Assembly: GCA_002425245.1 (NCBI GenBank)
Contig: DILW01000147.1
Location: 1 to 15,729 of the forward strand
Length of the DNA stretch: 15,729 nt
Origin: Betaproteobacteria bacterium UBA5582
GTDB taxonomy: Bacteria > Pseudomonadota > Gammaproteobacteria > Burkholderiales > Rhodocyclaceae
Direction of reading: 5' to 3'
Positions 14,044-15,729 of this stretch are shown in pieces. How positions within the stretch are numbered: the stretch's first letter is position 1; each line of letters starts with the position of its first letter. Position numbers and translations under genes: made by a program. Under the pieces are notes generated by a model, which had not been told where the DNA came from, did no database searches, and worked only from the letters and a program-made list of their open reading frames with translations.

Positions 14044-14088
14044 TGGTGGCCAATCGCGGAATCGAACCACGGACACGCGGATTTTCAA
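14044..14088 (-). pseudogene. 3' fragment of tRNA-Phe(GAA), probable integration attachment site
   Basis: Read on the minus strand, these 45 bases form the 3' part of tRNA-Phe. They comprise the anticodon loop TTGAAAA (anticodon GAA), anticodon-stem 3' strand TCCGC, variable region GTGTC, T-arm CGTGG-TTCGATT-CCGCG (five pairs, one G-T), acceptor 3' strand ATTGGCC, discriminator A and encoded CCA. Upstream of the loop the expected GCGGA and the whole D-arm and acceptor 5' strand are absent, so this is not a functional tRNA. A break exactly at the anticodon loop is the classic crossover point for tyrosine-recombinase integration into tRNA genes. The native terminator follows at once. An intact tRNA-Phe should exist elsewhere. 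Confidence 0.85.
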
Positions 14089-14563
14089 CGGGAAAAACTC
14101 GTCTTTTGAACCGCGAAGCCAGACGCAACTTACAACATAAACAAGCACTTAACCGAACTCAAACGTACTCGAGCGCAGTCAAGCGCAACCACTCGTCAAA
14201 ACTTTTGACAGAAATTTGTCAGAAAAAACAACGCTTAAAGCATAGTCAAGCAAACGACTGATGTAAAGCAGCGCCAATAGCTGACTCTGCTCGGCCCAAG
14301 CACAACAACGCCCTTGCGGAGCGGAGCAATACGGCAGTGGCAACTCGCCGGACTGGTTAAACCGCACAGCCTCCTGCCAAACAGCTCAGTCCGCATCCTG
14401 TGACACCTGGGATAATTTGAATCCGATTCTTCATACAACCTTAGGTTCAGTCGAATAGTCATTATGGTGTATTGATGACGGAGCAACGTAAAGTCAAAAT
14501 CAACTCAAGGTTGATCCAGACACAACCTTCCCCCTGATGATCGCTGACCCGATTGTCTTCAGG
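14089..14563. other. Gene-free, AT-richer interval beside the tRNA fragment
   Basis: About 475 bases with no convincing coding sequence on either strand; the short open frames here have no ribosome sites or recognisable products. Its composition is clearly less GC-rich than the flanking genes. Just inside the tRNA scar, 14150-14195 shows loosely repeated ACTCAA/ACTCGA/AGTCAAG words about one helical turn apart, which could be recombinase arm sites but are degenerate. A dyad TGACA/TGTCA lies at 14206-14221. The interval ends at an orphan plus-strand terminator. It may be the decayed end of an integrated element or contain a small RNA. Confidence 0.5.
14206..14221. repeat. Operator-like dyad TGACA-N6-TGTCA
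   Basis: TGACA (14206-14210) and TGTCA (14217-14221) flank GAAATT, with T-rich and A-rich outer flanks (TTTTGACA and TGTCAGAAAA). The symmetry resembles a helix-turn-helix regulator site. It lies in the gene-free interval, so the regulated gene is not evident. Confidence 0.3.
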
Positions 14564-14603
14564 CCCCGCACAAACACCTCCCTGTGCGGGGTCTTTTTCT
14601 TTT
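14564..14603 (+). terminator. Orphan plus-strand Rho-independent terminator
   Basis: A perfect 9-bp stem, CCCCGCACA/TGTGCGGGG (14564-14572 and 14583-14591), is followed by TCTTTTTCTTTT. The T tract is on the plus strand, but no plus-strand gene precedes it within the gene-free interval. On the minus strand the hairpin follows the norD stop by 22 bases without a U-tract, so it could serve norD only weakly. Confidence 0.88.
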
Positions 14604-14613
14604 CTGGCTGGCT

Positions 14614-15729
14614 TCAGCGGGTCAGTTGTGCGTAGCAGAGCGGCAGGCGCGCCGGTAGTTCGACCGGGTTGCGGATGATGCTGTAGCCGCTGACGCCGAA
14701 CAGGTGAGGCAGGTAACTGTTGCCGGTGCGGTCGATGGTCAGGCAGAACGGCACGATGCCCTGGTGTCGGGCTTCCTGGATGGCGGCACGGGTGTCCTCG
14801 ATGCCGTAACGGCTGTCGTATTGATCGAGATCGTTGGGTTTGCCGTCGGAGAGGATGATCAGCACCTTGCGGCCGGCGGTTTCGTCGCCGAGCAACTGGC
14901 TGCTGCGTCGTATCGCCGCGCCCATGCGGGTGTAGAACCCGGGCTTGATCGCCTGGATGCGGCCGCGCGCGATATCGCCGAAGCGCTCGCCGAAATCCTT
15001 CAAGCGATGAAAGCGTACCTGGCGTTTCACCGACGAAAAGCCGCACATCGCGAAGCGGTCGCCGGTGCCGCGCAGGGCCTCGCCGAACAGCAGCAAGGTG
15101 TCGCGGATGACGTCGATGACACGGGCCTCGCTCGAGACATAGGCGTCGGTCGACAGGGAAAGATCGGCCAGGACCAGGCAGGCCAGGTCGCGTTCCTGGC
15201 GCTCGATCGACTGGAACAATTGTTCGCTGCCATGGCGGCCACAGGCACGGTCGGTGGTCGCCCGCACGATGGCGTCGAGGTCGAGTTCGCAGCCGTCGGG
15301 CTGCCCCTTGAGCCAGCGGCGTTGCGGCTGCAGGGCGGCGAATTGCTGGTGTAGCCGCTTGGCGGTACGCCGCAATTCGACGGGCAGCTTGCCGGCCGGC
15401 AGCTCGCGGGCCACGAGTTCCTGCAGGCGGACATGGTCGGCCTGCAGCGTGCCCTTGCGGTAATCCCATTCGGGCAGGGGCATGCCTTCGCCCAGGGGCA
15501 GATCGTCGGCGGCGGCCGAGGGCAGGTCGAGGTCGAAGCGGACACGGGTGGCAATCCGTTCGCCGGCATCCGGTGTGGCCAGTGCCAGCTGTTCGAGGTT
15601 GCGGGCGGCGTCGGCGGCGTGTGGGTCGGGATCGTCGTCGACGCTGCGGTTGATGCGCAGGAACTCGGCAACCGAAAGCAGGCTCTCGGCGCGGAAGAAC
15701 ATCAGCAGGCCGTTCTTTTCCGCCGGCGG
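14614..15729 (-). CDS. norD: NorD-like nitric oxide reductase activation protein, N-terminus outside window
   Basis: The frame is open to the right edge, so this is the C-terminal part (about 371 codons) of a longer protein; the ATG at 15702 is internal. NorD is required for maturation or activation of the NorCB nitric oxide reductase, usually with the MoxR-type ATPase NorQ, in the cytoplasm. The C-terminal von Willebrand A domain has the metal-ion-dependent adhesion site DLSLST, then the Thr in FYTRMGAAIR and the Asp in IILSDGKPND. The AESLLSVAEFLRINRSVDDDP region upstream is typical of NorD. The related Rubisco activator CbbO has a similar VWA domain, so assignment rests on overall resemblance. 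norCBQ would be expected beyond the right edge. The stop is TGA at 14614. Confidence 0.87.
   Translation of the reverse strand, partial: PPAEKNGLLMFFRAESLLSVAEFLRINRSVDDDPDPHAADAARNLEQLALATPDAGERIATRVRFDLDLPSAAADDLPLGEGMPLPEWDYRKGTLQADHVRLQELVARELPAGKLPVELRRTAKRLHQQFAALQPQRRWLKGQPDGCELDLDAIVRATTDRACGRHGSEQLFQSIERQERDLACLVLADLSLSTDAYVSSEARVIDVIRDTLLLFGEALRGTGDRFAMCGFSSVKRQVRFHRLKDFGERFGDIARGRIQAIKPGFYTRMGAAIRRSSQLLGDETAGRKVLIILSDGKPNDLDQYDSRYGIEDTRAAIQEARHQGIVPFCLTIDRTGNSYLPHLFGVSGYSIIRNPVELPARLPLCYAQLTR

Noticed and set aside
14043..14261. Plus-strand open frame of 72 codons starting within the tRNA fragment (NRGIEPRTRGFST...)
   Set aside because: Its beginning is the antisense translation of the tRNA-Phe 3' end, a well-known source of spurious protein predictions. 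It has no ribosome site and the rest is low-quality sequence.
14268..14296. Possible 5' half of the disrupted tRNA-Phe (GCCAATAGCTGAC)
   Set aside because: Only about ten bases resemble a tRNA 5' end, the orientation is opposite to the 3' fragment, and no D-arm follows.
14179..14486. Two short minus-strand open frames in the gene-free interval
   Set aside because: They have no ribosome sites and no recognisable or regular protein pattern, and they overlap each other in different frames; probably chance.
14462..15469. 335-codon minus-strand frame overlapping norD
   Set aside because: It is an Arg/Pro/His-rich shadow frame without motifs; the overlapping frame encodes the VWA domain of NorD.
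1..15729. CRISPR arrays, insertion sequences, rRNA or complete tRNA genes
   Set aside because: No regularly spaced direct repeats, transposase-like products, rRNA motifs or full tRNA cloverleaf were found on either strand by reading.

Overview
This window looks like GC-rich betaproteobacterial DNA, most likely from the Rhodocyclales (Dechloromonas/Azonexus/Azospira type). That placement rests on protein style: a P64k-like dihydrolipoyl dehydrogenase, a compact chemotaxis operon, class I PPK2, and NorD from a denitrification cluster. It is inference; no search was run. The first ten bases equal the 3' end of a common Illumina adapter, so position 1 is probably an assembly contig edge.

Layout. 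(1) 1-1421 (+): 5'-truncated lpdA, closed by a strong terminator. (2) 9831 down to 1506 (-): a nine-gene chemotaxis operon in the order cheY, mcp2, STAS protein, cheA, mcp1, cheW, cheD1, cheR, cheD2. Genes overlap or lie a few bases to about 30 bases apart, so it reads as one transcription unit. (3) 9832-10192: a gene-poor divergent interval with dyad symmetries. (4) 10193-10684 (+): a YigI-type acyl-CoA thioesterase, convergent with and sharing stop-codon bases with ppk2. (5) 13882 down to 10681 (-): a probable operon of an HD-GYP-like protein, a small unknown protein, SixA histidine phosphatase and PPK2 polyphosphate kinase. (6) 13883-14613: an AT-richer interval with a bidirectional terminator, a 45-nt 3' fragment of tRNA-Phe(GAA) that looks like an integration scar, and an orphan plus-strand terminator. 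(7) 14614 to the right edge (-): the C-terminal part of norD, nitric oxide reductase activation protein.

How the genes work together. The operon encodes a nearly complete chemosensory array: two receptors, CheW, CheA, CheY, methyltransferase CheR and two CheD deamidases. No cheB or separate cheZ is present in the window. Three features could compensate or add inputs. CheA carries two tandem 24-residue motifs resembling the c-di-GMP-binding MshEN domain. The second receptor lacks a periplasmic sensor and carries a CheZ-like FQDxxxQ sequence in its tail. The STAS protein lacks the usual phosphorylatable serine. Receptor 1 ends in a CheR-tether-like pentapeptide, while receptor 2 and CheD1 share the C-terminal tetrapeptide IELF. 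Together these suggest a chemosensory pathway with unusual adaptation and signal termination and possible second-messenger input, perhaps controlling something other than swimming.
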